A stretch of 64,000 nt of DNA from Pseudomonas bijieensis (GTDB lineage: Bacteria > Pseudomonadota > Gammaproteobacteria > Pseudomonadales > Pseudomonadaceae): NCBI RefSeq assembly GCF_013347965.1, contig NZ_CP048810.1, positions 5,393,501 to 5,457,500 on the forward strand, read 5' to 3'. The translations under genes and the position numbers were made by a program. Each line of letters begins with the position of its first letter. Position 1 is the stretch's first letter. Of the stretch, positions 44,178-52,687 are shown one piece after another. The notes beneath the pieces were generated by a model. It ran no database searches. It was given only the letters and a program-made list of their open reading frames with translations, and was not told where the DNA came from.

Positions 44178-46389
44178 TTCTATTGTGATGTCTTTACTCG
44201 CTCCTGCCCGCCGGCTCTATCGCCTCGAGTGGCGCCGTGGTTTCTTCGACTGGGCCCGCAGCGACGGGGTGACCTGGGTCTATATCTTCAAGGTCCTGTT
44301 TGCTGCGTTTTTGACCTTGTGGCTGGCGATGCGCCTGGAACTGCCCCAACCGCGCACGGCCATGATCACCGTATTCATTGTCATGCAGCCCCAGAGCGGG
44401 CAGGTGTTCGCCAAGAGCTTCTATCGCTTGCTCGGTACCCTGGCCGGCTCGGCGGTGATGGTGGCGTTGATCGCCTTGTTTGCCCAGAACACCGAGCCGT
44501 TTCTCGGTTGCCTGGCGATCTGGGTTGGCCTCTGTTCGGCGGGGGCGGCGCGTTACCGCAACTTCCGGGCCTACGGTTTTGTGCTGGCCGGCTACACCGC
44601 GGCGATGATCGGCCTGCCAGCCCTGGCCCATCCGGAAGGCGCGTTCATGGCGGCGGTCTGGCGGGTGCTGGAGATATCCCTGGGAATTCTCTGCGCTACC
44701 CTGGTCAGCGCCGCGATCCTGCCGCAAACCGCCAGCGCCGCCATGCGCAATGCCTTGTACCAGCGCTTTGGGGTATTTGCCCTGTTCGTGACCGATGGCC
44801 TGCGTGGGCGCAGCCAGCGAGAGGCCTTCGAGGCGCGTAACGTGGGCTTCATCGCTGAAGCCGTCGGCCTGGAAAGCCTGCGCAGCGTGACCGTGTTCGA
44901 AGACCCGCACATGCGTCGGCGCAATGGCCGGCTCAGTCGTTTGAACAGCGAGTTCATGGGCGTCACCACCCGCTTCAACGCCTTGCACCAATTACTCGAA
45001 CGCTTGCGCGGCAGTGCGGCGGATCACGTGGTCAACGCCATCAAGCCGGGTTTGCAAACCTTGGCTGAACTGCTCGATGGCTTCAGTGGCCGCGCCCTGA
45101 CCGACGCCGATGCGGCCCGTCTGGCGGTGGCGCTGGCCGACTATAAGGCCGAACTGCCGGCCCAGGTACGACGGCTGCGAGCGTTGTTCCAGGAAACGGA
45201 ACCCAGTGATGGGCAGCAGTTGGATTTCCATACCGCCTACGAGCTGCTTTATCGCTTCGTCGACGATCTGCATGGCTATGCCCTGACCCATGCATCCCTG
45301 GCCGATCATCGCCACGAACGTGAGCGCTGGGACGAACCATTCGTGCCGCAGACCAACTGGTTGGCTGCCACGGCATCGGGTATTCGTGCCGCCTTCATCC
45401 TGTTGGTGCTGGGTAGTTACTGGGTCGCCACGGCTTGGCCGAGCGGCGCGACCATGACGATGATCGCCGCCGCCACGGTGGGCTTGTCGGCCGCGACGCC
45501 CAACCCCAAGCGCATGGCGTTCCAGATGGCCTGCGGCACGTTGTTCGGGGCGTTGATCGGCTTCGTCGAGATGTTTTTCATCTTCCCGTTGATCGATGGC
45601 TTCCCGTTGCTTTGCGTGATGCTGGCGCCAGTGATCATGCTCGGTTCGTTCCTCAGTTCCAGGCCGCAATACGCCGGAGTCGGGCTGGGGCTGCTGATCT
45701 TTTTCAGCACCGGTTCGGTGCCGGACAACCTGACGGTCTACAACCCCTACGCGTTCATCAACGACTACATCGCGATGATCCTCGGCATGCTGGTATGCGC
45801 CGCCGCCGGGGCAATCATCCTGCCGCCCAACAGCCGCTGGTTGTGGCGCCGGTTGGAGCAGGACCTGCGCGAGCAAGTGGTGTTTGCCATCAGCGGCAAG
45901 CTCAAGGGCCTGGCGTCGAGTTTCGAAAGCGGTACCCGCGACTTGCTGCACCAAGCTTACGGGCTGGCGGCGGGGCAGCCCCAGGTGCAACGGGGATTGC
46001 TGCGCTGGATGTTCGTGGTGCTGGAGGTTGGCCACGCGATTATCGAGTTGCGCAAGGAGCAGGCGATTTTGCCCGTGCATCCGGCTTATGCCGAAAGCCA
46101 GCCGTGGCGCCAGGCGATCCGCGTGATGGGGCGGGCACTGGTGCGGCTGTTCCGCCAGCCGAGCCAGAGCAATCTGGAGCGTGCCCTGGTGGCAGTGGAT
46201 CACGCCATCAGCCGTGTGCAGGCCACCGACGAACCCTTCGCCCCGCATTTCGACACCTCGGCCCTGCGTCGGGTGAAAAGCTACCTGCATTTCATCCGTA
46301 CCTCGCTGCTCGACCCGCAATCGCCATTGGCCGGCTATGCCATGCCGCCTGCCACACCGCTGTCCCAGGAACCTGAACATGCCCCGTGA
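44167..46389 (+). CDS. FUSC-family inner-membrane transporter (AaeB-like)
   Basis: A 740-residue membrane protein of the aromatic-acid exporter / fusaric-acid-resistance family. It has two blocks of about five to six helices, residues 30-190 (FKVLFAAFLTLWLAMRLELPQPRTAMITVFIVMQPQSG) and 400-560 (AFILLVLGSYWVATAWPSGATMTMIAA). Soluble regions lie between and after them. Together with the DUF1656 and HlyD genes that follow, it matches aaeXAB-type p-hydroxybenzoate efflux systems. The substrate is inferred. Confidence 0.9.
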   Translation: MQSSSIVMSLLAPARRLYRLEWRRGFFDWARSDGVTWVYIFKVLFAAFLTLWLAMRLELPQPRTAMITVFIVMQPQSGQVFAKSFYRLLGTLAGSAVMVALIALFAQNTEPFLGCLAIWVGLCSAGAARYRNFRAYGFVLAGYTAAMIGLPALAHPEGAFMAAVWRVLEISLGILCATLVSAAILPQTASAAMRNALYQRFGVFALFVTDGLRGRSQREAFEARNVGFIAEAVGLESLRSVTVFEDPHMRRRNGRLSRLNSEFMGVTTRFNALHQLLERLRGSAADHVVNAIKPGLQTLAELLDGFSGRALTDADAARLAVALADYKAELPAQVRRLRALFQETEPSDGQQLDFHTAYELLYRFVDDLHGYALTHASLADHRHERERWDEPFVPQTNWLAATASGIRAAFILLVLGSYWVATAWPSGATMTMIAAATVGLSAATPNPKRMAFQMACGTLFGALIGFVEMFFIFPLIDGFPLLCVMLAPVIMLGSFLSSRPQYAGVGLGLLIFFSTGSVPDNLTVYNPYAFINDYIAMILGMLVCAAAGAIILPPNSRWLWRRLEQDLREQVVFAISGKLKGLASSFESGTRDLLHQAYGLAAGQPQVQRGLLRWMFVVLEVGHAIIELRKEQAILPVHPAYAESQPWRQAIRVMGRALVRLFRQPSQSNLERALVAVDHAISRVQATDEPFAPHFDTSALRRVKSYLHFIRTSLLDPQSPLAGYAMPPATPLSQEPEHAP

Positions 46390-46579
46390 GATCGCCTTCC
46401 ATGGCGTGTACATGCCCACCATGACCTTGATGTTCTTCATCGCCGCCGCCCTGGCCTGGGCGCTGGACCGCTTCCTGTCGGGGCTGGACCTGTACCGCTT
46501 CTTCTGGCACCCGGCGTTGCTGCGCCTGAGTCTGTTTACCTGCCTGTTCGGCGCGCTGGCGCTGACGGTCTACCGTTGA
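46379..46579 (+). CDS. DUF1656 small membrane protein (AaeX-like)
   Basis: A 66-residue protein with two predicted helices (TLMFFIAAALAWALDRFL and LRLSLFTCLFGALALTVY) and the family start PREIAFHGVYMP. The ATG at 46379 overlaps the FUSC gene end by 11 bases. AaeX-type proteins sit between or beside the FUSC and HlyD components in such operons; their role is not known. Confidence 0.9.
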   Translation: MPREIAFHGVYMPTMTLMFFIAAALAWALDRFLSGLDLYRFFWHPALLRLSLFTCLFGALALTVYR

Positions 46580-46589
46580 GATCGATGCG

Positions 46590-47453
46590 ATGAAAAAGTT
46601 TTTCAGCCTGCTGGCGACACTGTTGGTGCTGGCCCTGGCCCTGTGGATTGGCCGTACGTTATGGGTGCATTACATGAACACCCCCTGGACCCGCGATGGT
46701 CGGGTGCGGGCCGACATCATCAACGTCGCCGCCGACGTCAGCGGCGAAGTGGTCGAGGTGCCGGTGCGCGACAACCAAATCGTAAAAAAGGGTGACCTGC
46801 TGCTGCGCGTCGATCCCGAGCATTACCGCATCGCCGTGAAGCAGGCGCGTTCCCTGGTGGCGTCGCGCAAGGCCACCTGGGAGATGCGCAAGGTCAACGC
46901 CCATCGCCGCGCCGACCTGGACAGCCTGGTGATCTCCCGGGAAAACCGCGACGACGCCAGCAACATCGCCGACTCGGCCCTGGCCGATTACCAGCAGGCC
47001 CAGGCGCAACTGGAGGCGGCCGAGCTGAACCTGGCGCGCACCGAAGTCCGCGCGGCGGTGGACGGTTACGTCACCAACCTCAACGTGCACCGTGGCGACT
47101 ATGCGCGCATCGGCGAGGCGAAGATGGCCGTGGTGGACATGCATTCGTTCTGGGTCTATGGCTACTTCGAAGAGACCAAACTGCCCAAGGTGCGGGTTGG
47201 TGATTCGGCGCAGTTGCAGCTCATGAGCGGCGAAATGCTCAAGGGACACGTGGAAAGCATCTCCCGCGGCATCTACGACCGTGACAACCCTGAAAGCCGC
47301 GAATTGATCGCCGACGTCAACCCGACCTTCAACTGGGTGCGCCTGGCCCAGCGGGTGCCGGTGCGGATTCATCTCGATGAAGTGCCGGAAGGTGTGCTGC
47401 TGGCGGCGGGGATGACCTGTACGGTGGTGGTCGAGCCCCACGACAATCGCTGA
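46590..47453 (+). CDS. HlyD-family efflux adaptor (AaeA-like)
   Basis: A 287-residue membrane fusion protein. It has an N-terminal anchor (FSLLATLLVLALALWIGRTLWV), then the AaeA/EmrA-type MNTPWTRDGRVRADIINVAADVSGEV, lipoyl halves (VRDNQIVKKGDLLLRVDPEHY; VRAAVDGYVTNLNVHRGDYARIGE) and a beta-barrel C-terminus. It is the last gene of the efflux operon, 10 bases after the DUF1656 gene. Confidence 0.92.
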   Translation: MKKFFSLLATLLVLALALWIGRTLWVHYMNTPWTRDGRVRADIINVAADVSGEVVEVPVRDNQIVKKGDLLLRVDPEHYRIAVKQARSLVASRKATWEMRKVNAHRRADLDSLVISRENRDDASNIADSALADYQQAQAQLEAAELNLARTEVRAAVDGYVTNLNVHRGDYARIGEAKMAVVDMHSFWVYGYFEETKLPKVRVGDSAQLQLMSGEMLKGHVESISRGIYDRDNPESRELIADVNPTFNWVRLAQRVPVRIHLDEVPEGVLLAAGMTCTVVVEPHDNR

Positions 47454-47508
47454 GATCACTGATTACCAATGGAATGATGGTGAGATTTGATACACACCAG
47501 AGATCCCC

Positions 47509-47598
47509 TGTGGGAGCGGGCTTGCTCGCGAATGCGGTGGTTCAGCTTGCATTGATATTGGCTGTGCCGGCGCCTTCGCGAGCAAGCTCGCTCCCACA
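47509..47598. repeat. REPIN, AGCGGGCTTGCTCGCG type
   Basis: The left REP TGTGGGAGCGGGCTTGCTCG and the right inverted copy ending GCTCGCTCCCACA surround about 40 bases. It lies between the convergent HlyD and SDR genes. The two arms differ at one position (GGGCTT against GAGCTT), a G-T-tolerant change. Confidence 0.9.
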
Positions 47599-47660
47599 TT
47601 GGATCTTCGGTGGGCATGAGTTTTGTGTCCGCCACAGAAAAGTGCCTGCTTTTTCAGTAG

Positions 47661-48485
47661 CTACAGCGACCCACCCAACCCAAACCGCTTCATCAACCCC
47701 TTCTCCAGAAGCCCCTTGGGCAGCCACCCGGCCATCAAGGGCAGTGACCGGCTGCCGTTGCCCAGGCGCAACAGGCGCGGAGGCTTGGGTTGTTGCACGG
47801 CCTTGAGCAGGCCGGCGGCGAATTCGTTGGCCGGGGTCGGGTTGTCCTGGGAGGCCTTGGCGCGGGAGCGGATGCCGTCGCGCAGGGGCCACCAGGGCGA
47901 TTGTTCGCTGATCAGCTGTTCGGCTTCATGGCCGGCATTCTTGGCGAAGCTGGAGGCTATCGCGCCGGGCTGGACTTCCATCACGCGAATGCCGAACGGC
48001 GCCAGTTCCATGCGCAAGGCATCGCTCAAGGCGTGCACCGCGGCCTTCGAGGCGCAGTAGGCGCCGGCAAACGGCGTGACCAGTACGCCGGACACGCTGC
48101 CGATGTTCACCACCAGCCCCCGAGCGCGGCGCAACACCGGAAACAGCGCGCGCGTCACGCCGACGATGGCGAACACATTGGTTTCGAACTGCCGCTGCAT
48201 GGCCGGCACGCCACCGTCCAGCAGCGGGCCCATGGCACCGTAGCCGGCATTGTTGACCAGCACATCCAGCCCGCCGTGCTGCTGGTTGATCCGCTCGTTC
48301 AGTTGTTCCAGGGCCGGGCCGTCGTTGACGTCCAGCTGCACGGCGGTGAACCCGGCGGTGGCGAGTGTCGCCACGTCGTCAGTCTTGCGCGCCGTGGCCC
48401 AGACCTGATAACCCGCAGCCTTGAAGGCGTCGGCGAGGGCGCGGCCAATGCCGCTGGAACATCCGGTAATCAACGCAACAGGCAT
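47661..48485 (-). CDS. Short-chain dehydrogenase/reductase
   Basis: A 274-residue classical SDR. The NAD(P)-binding motif TGCSSGIGRALADAF lies at about residues 7-21, NNAGYGAMGPL near 80-90, the catalytic Ser in GSVSGVL and the YCASKAAV catalytic Tyr/Lys pair near 149-156. The arginine at ATARKTD suggests NADP preference. The ATG at 48485 has an AAGGA ribosome site; an upstream TTG is less likely. Substrate unknown. Confidence 0.9.
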   Translation of the reverse strand: MPVALITGCSSGIGRALADAFKAAGYQVWATARKTDDVATLATAGFTAVQLDVNDGPALEQLNERINQQHGGLDVLVNNAGYGAMGPLLDGGVPAMQRQFETNVFAIVGVTRALFPVLRRARGLVVNIGSVSGVLVTPFAGAYCASKAAVHALSDALRMELAPFGIRVMEVQPGAIASSFAKNAGHEAEQLISEQSPWWPLRDGIRSRAKASQDNPTPANEFAAGLLKAVQQPKPPRLLRLGNGSRSLPLMAGWLPKGLLEKGLMKRFGLGGSL

Positions 48486-48523
48486 GGTGCATTCCTTATG
48501 CAAAAAAGTGGGGGGCAGGGCAA

Positions 48524-48988
48524 TCAGTTGGAAAAGCTACCGTGCAATCGCTCGGCGCGAAACTCCAGGGTCTGTGGGCGATACCCTGGGCGCAGGGGCG
48601 GCAGCGGCAGGCAGTCTTGCCAATCGGCCCCGGCCTGCAATTCGCCCGGGCCACGGTAGCGCGGTGCGTCGTAGGGGCTGTCGGCGAGGTTGATGGTGTC
48701 GCCAGGCGCATAGGCCGCGACCCGCCACTGCAGTTCGATCAGCGGCACGTCATTGGTGTTTTTTATGGTCAGCGACAGCGGCCGGTCGGCGGGGCATTGT
48801 CCGGGGGCATAGCTGATGCGCAATTCCAGGCGCTCCAGTTGCCGGGTCTCGCGGTTTTCCTGCCAGAGCACCCACGCGGCGACCAGGCCCAGGCCGATGA
48901 ACGCCGCCAGGGATACCGGCAAGGCCTTGGCCGGGTAGCGCAGCAGCAGGATGAGCCAGGTGATAACCAGCAAGACGCCGATAAGCAT
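48524..48988 (-). CDS. Small membrane protein of unknown function
   Basis: A 154-residue protein with two N-terminal membrane helices (MLIGVLLVITWLILLL and VSLAAFIGLGLVAAWVLW). A soluble beta-rich C-terminal domain of about 100 residues has a conserved-looking Cys pair (PGQCPADRPLSL; DWQDCLPLPPLRPG). I do not recognise a named family. It lies 38 bases upstream of the SDR gene on the same strand, so they may be co-transcribed. Confidence 0.7.
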   Translation of the reverse strand: MLIGVLLVITWLILLLRYPAKALPVSLAAFIGLGLVAAWVLWQENRETRQLERLELRISYAPGQCPADRPLSLTIKNTNDVPLIELQWRVAAYAPGDTINLADSPYDAPRYRGPGELQAGADWQDCLPLPPLRPGYRPQTLEFRAERLHGSFSN

Positions 48989-49073
48989 GGTTGAAGCCTC
49001 CGATACCGTAGGCCCATCCTACCGAAGAGAGTGGCAGGTGTTGAAGCGATGATGCTGCTCGGCATGTGCAGGC

Positions 49074-49133
49074 AAAAAAAAGGCCCCACCCAACCCACTG
49101 CGGATAGGGGACGCAGTGGGCTGGACGGGGGCT
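49074..49133 (-). terminator. Terminator of the alginate operon
   Basis: On the minus strand a long GC-rich hairpin (core CCCACTGCG/CGCAGTGGG, extended by GCCCC/GGGGC across a small internal loop) is followed by eight T (the A run at 49074-49081). It starts about 17 bases after the algA stop. Confidence 0.9.
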
Positions 49134-49149
49134 TCTCTTTTGCGAAGGT

Positions 49150-50602
49150 TTACTGCGCGATGGTTTTCACCGAGACGCCGCGCTCAACCGGGGTGGAACG
49201 ACCGTAGATGTCCTCGAAACGCTCGATGTCGTCTTCGCCCAGATAGCTGCCGGACTGAACCTCGATGATTTCCAGCGGGATCTTGCCCGGGTTGCGCAGG
49301 CGGTGGACCGACGCGATCGGGATATAGGTCGACTGGTTTTCGCAGAGCAGGAACACGTTCTCGTCGCAGGTCACTTCAGCGGTGCCGCTGACCACGATCC
49401 AGTGTTCGGCGCGGTGGTGGTGCATCTGCAACGACAGGCACGCGCCCGGCTTGACCGAGATGTGCTTGACCTGGAAACGACCGCCCATGTCCACCGAGTC
49501 ATAGGAACCCCACGGACGATAGACCTCGCAGTGGTTCTGGGTCTCGGTGCGGCCCTGGGCGTTGAGGGTGTTGACCATCTGCTTGACGCCTTGGACCTTG
49601 TCCTTGTGGGCGATCATCATGGCGTCCTTGGTTTCGACCACCACGATGTTGTCCAGGCCAATCACCGACACCAGCTTGCCGTTGCCGTGGATCATGCAGT
49701 TGCGGCTGTCCTGGACGACCACGTCGCCCTTGGTGACGTTGCCGTTGGCGTCCTTGGCATTGACTTCCCACAGCGACGACCAGCAGCCGACATCACTCCA
49801 ACCGGCCGACAGTGGGACCACACAGGCGCGCTGGGTCTTTTCCATCACCGCGTAGTCGATGGAGTTGTCCGGGCAGCAGGCGAAGGTGGCTTCGTCGAAG
49901 GTGATGGTATCCGGGGTCTGCTCACTGCGCTCCAGAGTCAGCAGGCAGGTGTCGTAGATGTCCGGATCGTGCTTTTTCAGCTCTTCGAGGAAGCGGCTGG
50001 CACGGAACAGGAACATGCCGCTGTTCCAGAAATACCCGCCGGCCTCGACGAACTCGGTGGCACGCTTGACGTCGGGTTTTTCGACGAAGTGCGAGACGCG
50101 GCTCACGCCCTCGGGCAGCAGCGCATCGTTGGTCGACTTGATGTAGCCGTAGCCGGTTTCCGGTTTGGTGGCCGGTACGCCGAACAGCACCATTTCGCCA
50201 CGCTCGGCAGCCACGGTGGCCAGGGCCAGGGCGCGTTGCAGGGCTTTCTGGTCTTCGATCACGTGGTCGGCCGGCAGCACCAGCATCAACTCGTCGCGAC
50301 CTTCGTTGACCAGCATCATCGCGGTCAGCGCCACGGCCGGTGCGGTGTTGCGCCCGAACGGTTCCATCAGGATGCGCTGGGCTTCGAGCTTACGGTTGCT
50401 CAACTGCTCGTTGACGATGAAACGGTGGTCTTTGTTGCAGACCACGATCGGCGTGTCCATGCCTTCGAACACCAGGCGCTCGAGGGTCTGCTGGAACAGG
50501 GTGTGTTCACCGGTCAGGGGCCAGGAACTGTTTAGGGAATTGCTTGCGCGAAAGCGGCCAAAGACGTGAGCCACTACCACCTGACAAGATCACCGGAATC
50601 AT
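49150..50602 (-). pseudogene. algA: Mannose-1-phosphate guanylyltransferase / mannose-6-phosphate isomerase, frameshifted near the start
   Basis: Last gene of the alginate operon. AlgA is bifunctional (fructose-6-P to mannose-6-P, and mannose-1-P plus GTP to GDP-mannose). The true start is ATG 50602, with an AAGGAG ribosome site and the family start [20 protein letters not shown]. After residue 28 one extra base in a run of four G (50517-50520, plus strand) shifts the frame to a TGA at 50507. The remaining ~450 residues continue in another frame from [15 protein letters not shown], with FVEKPDVKRATEF and the C-terminal isomerase cupin (EHWIVVSGTAEVT). Removing that base gives 483 residues, the expected length. 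A GTG-started reading of the downstream frame (from 50580) would lack the GGSGSRLWP pyrophosphorylase loop. It could be a real mutation, a slippage site or a sequencing error. Confidence 0.88.
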
Positions 50603-50702
50603 GTTTGTTACTCCTTGAAGCGAAATGGTTGTTAGAGCTACTGCGTTCTGTCGTTTCACTCTCTTGTTGTTGTTCCGTACCCGAATGACACCCCGATTCA
50701 GG

Positions 50703-50791
50703 GTGGGAGCGGGCTTGCTCGCGAAAGCGGTGGTTCAGCCAACATCAATGTTGAATGTGAGACCGTATTCGCGAGCAAGCCCGCTCCCACA
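50703..50791. repeat. REPIN between algF and algA, AGCGGGCTTGCTCGCG type
   Basis: GTGGGAGCGGGCTTGCTCGC and its exact inverted copy enclose about 45 bases within the 218-base algF-algA gap. The arms match perfectly over about 20 bases. Confidence 0.92.
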
Positions 50792-50820
50792 GGGGGTACA
50801 GCGTCAATCAGGCGAATTCA

Positions 50821-51486
50821 TCAGCGGGTCGACACTGGGCGTTTCACCCACACTGGCGACAGGCTGCTGCCTGAACCGGTGACGTACAGCACGGCCGCTT
50901 CGCCGCGTTCCAGGGCCACGGGCTTGAGGTCGCCGACTTTCTTGTCGCCTTCGAACAGCGCCAGGGTCACCTTCACTGGGTTGATTTCACGCTCGCCACG
51001 ACCTTTGGCCGCGACGTTCGGCACCACTTCGGTCTTGCCATCGGCGGTCTTGAGGGTCAGAGCCTTGTCGCTGAGGTTCTGCACGCGCACCAAGGACTTC
51101 TGCTTGTTCTTGAACGGCGGCTCTTCGATCAACTGAGGCTGGCCGCTGGCGTTGTTGACCAGGGTGTAATAGTGATCGGAAGCCAGTTTCACCGGCACGG
51201 TCTGGCTGCCGACCTTGGCGCTGTAGTCGCCACCGGGCATGAAGCTGAAGTCGCTGCTGGCCAAGGGAGCTACGTCGCTGATGTTGGTGCTGCCGACGGT
51301 GGCGCTGACTTCGGCGTTGGCGGCGTTATAGACCCGCACGAAGCTCGAGCCTTTTGGCGCGACCGGGCCGTACAGGGCCGAGTCACCGGCAAAGGCTGAC
51401 AGAGAAAGGGCGCTCATGCTGGCGACGAGGGCAACGGCCTTGAAGGAGCGAGCAGCGAGACGGCGAGGAGTAGTGTTGAAAGTCAT
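50821..51486 (-). CDS. algF: Alginate O-acetylation protein AlgF
   Basis: A 221-residue periplasmic protein needed for acetyl transfer to alginate with AlgI, AlgJ and AlgX. The signal peptide is visible (a basic start, then VALVASMSALSLSAFAG). The mature part is beta-rich (ALYGPVAPKGSSFVRVYNA; SLVRVQNLSDKALTLK). The ATG at 51486 has an AGAGAGG ribosome site and is preferred to the longer open frame. It follows algJ by 14 bases. Confidence 0.93.
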   Translation of the reverse strand: MTFNTTPRRLAARSFKAVALVASMSALSLSAFAGDSALYGPVAPKGSSFVRVYNAANAEVSATVGSTNISDVAPLASSDFSFMPGGDYSAKVGSQTVPVKLASDHYYTLVNNASGQPQLIEEPPFKNKQKSLVRVQNLSDKALTLKTADGKTEVVPNVAAKGRGEREINPVKVTLALFEGDKKVGDLKPVALERGEAAVLYVTGSGSSLSPVWVKRPVSTR

Positions 51487-51500
51487 GGTGGACCTCTCTT

Positions 51501-52676
51501 TCAGTTTTGCGCCCGGTCGGGCGTCTCGGATGGGGTGTTGGCGGCTACGTTCTGTTGGCGCGCACCGGCTTGTTTGAGCTCTGCGACCCACTGTGGGTCG
51601 GCGTCGCCGATTTCGTTGTTCACGGGCAGATAACGTTCAGGGAACTCCCAGATCAGCACCTGTGGCGGGCTGTTCTTGAAGGCATCGCTCTTGAGGTAGC
51701 TGAGCATCGGCAGAATCGGGCCGTGGCCGTCTTCGGCGTAGTTCACGACGTCGCTGTGCAGGGCTTGCTTGAGTGCACCGACGAAGTTCCAGGTAGGGTT
51801 GGCGCTGTAGCTGGTGCCGATCAGGGCCACGGGCACCTGGGCGTCAGCGAACAGCGCGTCGTCGCCGGCCGGCTGGTCGTCGGCTTCGCGGGTATTACGC
51901 TTGACCAGCGGTTCCTGGGCCGGCATCAGGTTTTCGAACAGCGGATCCAGGGGCAGGAACTGACGCAGGTCGCCCTTGTGGGTGATTTTCTCCGCAGGCT
52001 CGGTGACGAAGCGTTGCGGCTCGCCGTTGAGCGGTGATTTCTCGGCAATGGCCTTGGCCAGGTTCTCGGCAGCGACCTGGGCACCTTCCGGGGTCCAGTG
52101 GGTGTCGGTGCGCAGGAACACTTGCTGGCCGCTTTGCTTGGCCTGTTGCAGCGGGCCGAGCAGGTCAGGGGCGAGGATCTTGTCGGCCGCCACGCGAGCG
52201 TGGAAGTCCTGGTAAAGGTTGGCGTGAATGCTCGATGGCTTCACGTCACCCAGGTGCTCCGGATACAGGCGAGCCTTGGCCGGTATGATCGCCATCACCA
52301 GGGTGATGCCTTGTTCCTTGAGCTTCTGGCGCACGCCTTCGACCAGTGCGTAGTTGCCTTGCAGGTTCAGCTCTTCGTTGACGATCGGGTTGAACTCTTC
52401 GTCGCTGTACAGCCACTGGTCGCGGCCCAGGACCACGCCTTTACGGCCTTCGTTGAACAGCTTGTAGTCCAGCGCGGCCCAGATGTTGGTGCCCAGGCGC
52501 TTGATCGGGAACTCGTCGTCGTAGTGCGTTTCCACGGCTTTGGCCCAGCGCCCGTTGAGCACGGTCGCGTCGGGGTTGGTGTTGAAGCCGAAGAAGCTGC
52601 GCATCGACCACAGGCCCAGCGCTGTCAGGATCAGCATGAACAGTGCGATGTAAAAGATGCGTAATGAGCGGGTCAT
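51501..52676 (-). CDS. algJ: Alginate O-acetyltransferase AlgJ
   Basis: A 391-residue membrane-anchored periplasmic acetyltransferase of the SGNH-like ALGX/ALGJ fold. An uncleaved N-terminal helix (IFYIALFMLILTALGLWSM) is followed by the catalytic domain. RTDTHWTPEGA near residue 190 supplies the Asp and His, and LIGTSYSANPTWNF near residue 290 the Ser. It passes acetyl groups received through AlgI. It lies 11 bases after algI. Confidence 0.96.
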   Translation of the reverse strand: MTRSLRIFYIALFMLILTALGLWSMRSFFGFNTNPDATVLNGRWAKAVETHYDDEFPIKRLGTNIWAALDYKLFNEGRKGVVLGRDQWLYSDEEFNPIVNEELNLQGNYALVEGVRQKLKEQGITLVMAIIPAKARLYPEHLGDVKPSSIHANLYQDFHARVAADKILAPDLLGPLQQAKQSGQQVFLRTDTHWTPEGAQVAAENLAKAIAEKSPLNGEPQRFVTEPAEKITHKGDLRQFLPLDPLFENLMPAQEPLVKRNTREADDQPAGDDALFADAQVPVALIGTSYSANPTWNFVGALKQALHSDVVNYAEDGHGPILPMLSYLKSDAFKNSPPQVLIWEFPERYLPVNNEIGDADPQWVAELKQAGARQQNVAANTPSETPDRAQN

Positions 52677-52687
52677 ATTCAGATCCC

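Noticed and set aside
49150..50580. Calling algA as an intact 476-residue gene from the GTG at 50580
   Set aside because: The first ~20 residues match no AlgA sequence, while the other frame gives the exact family N-terminus with a strong ribosome site. A frameshift explains both.
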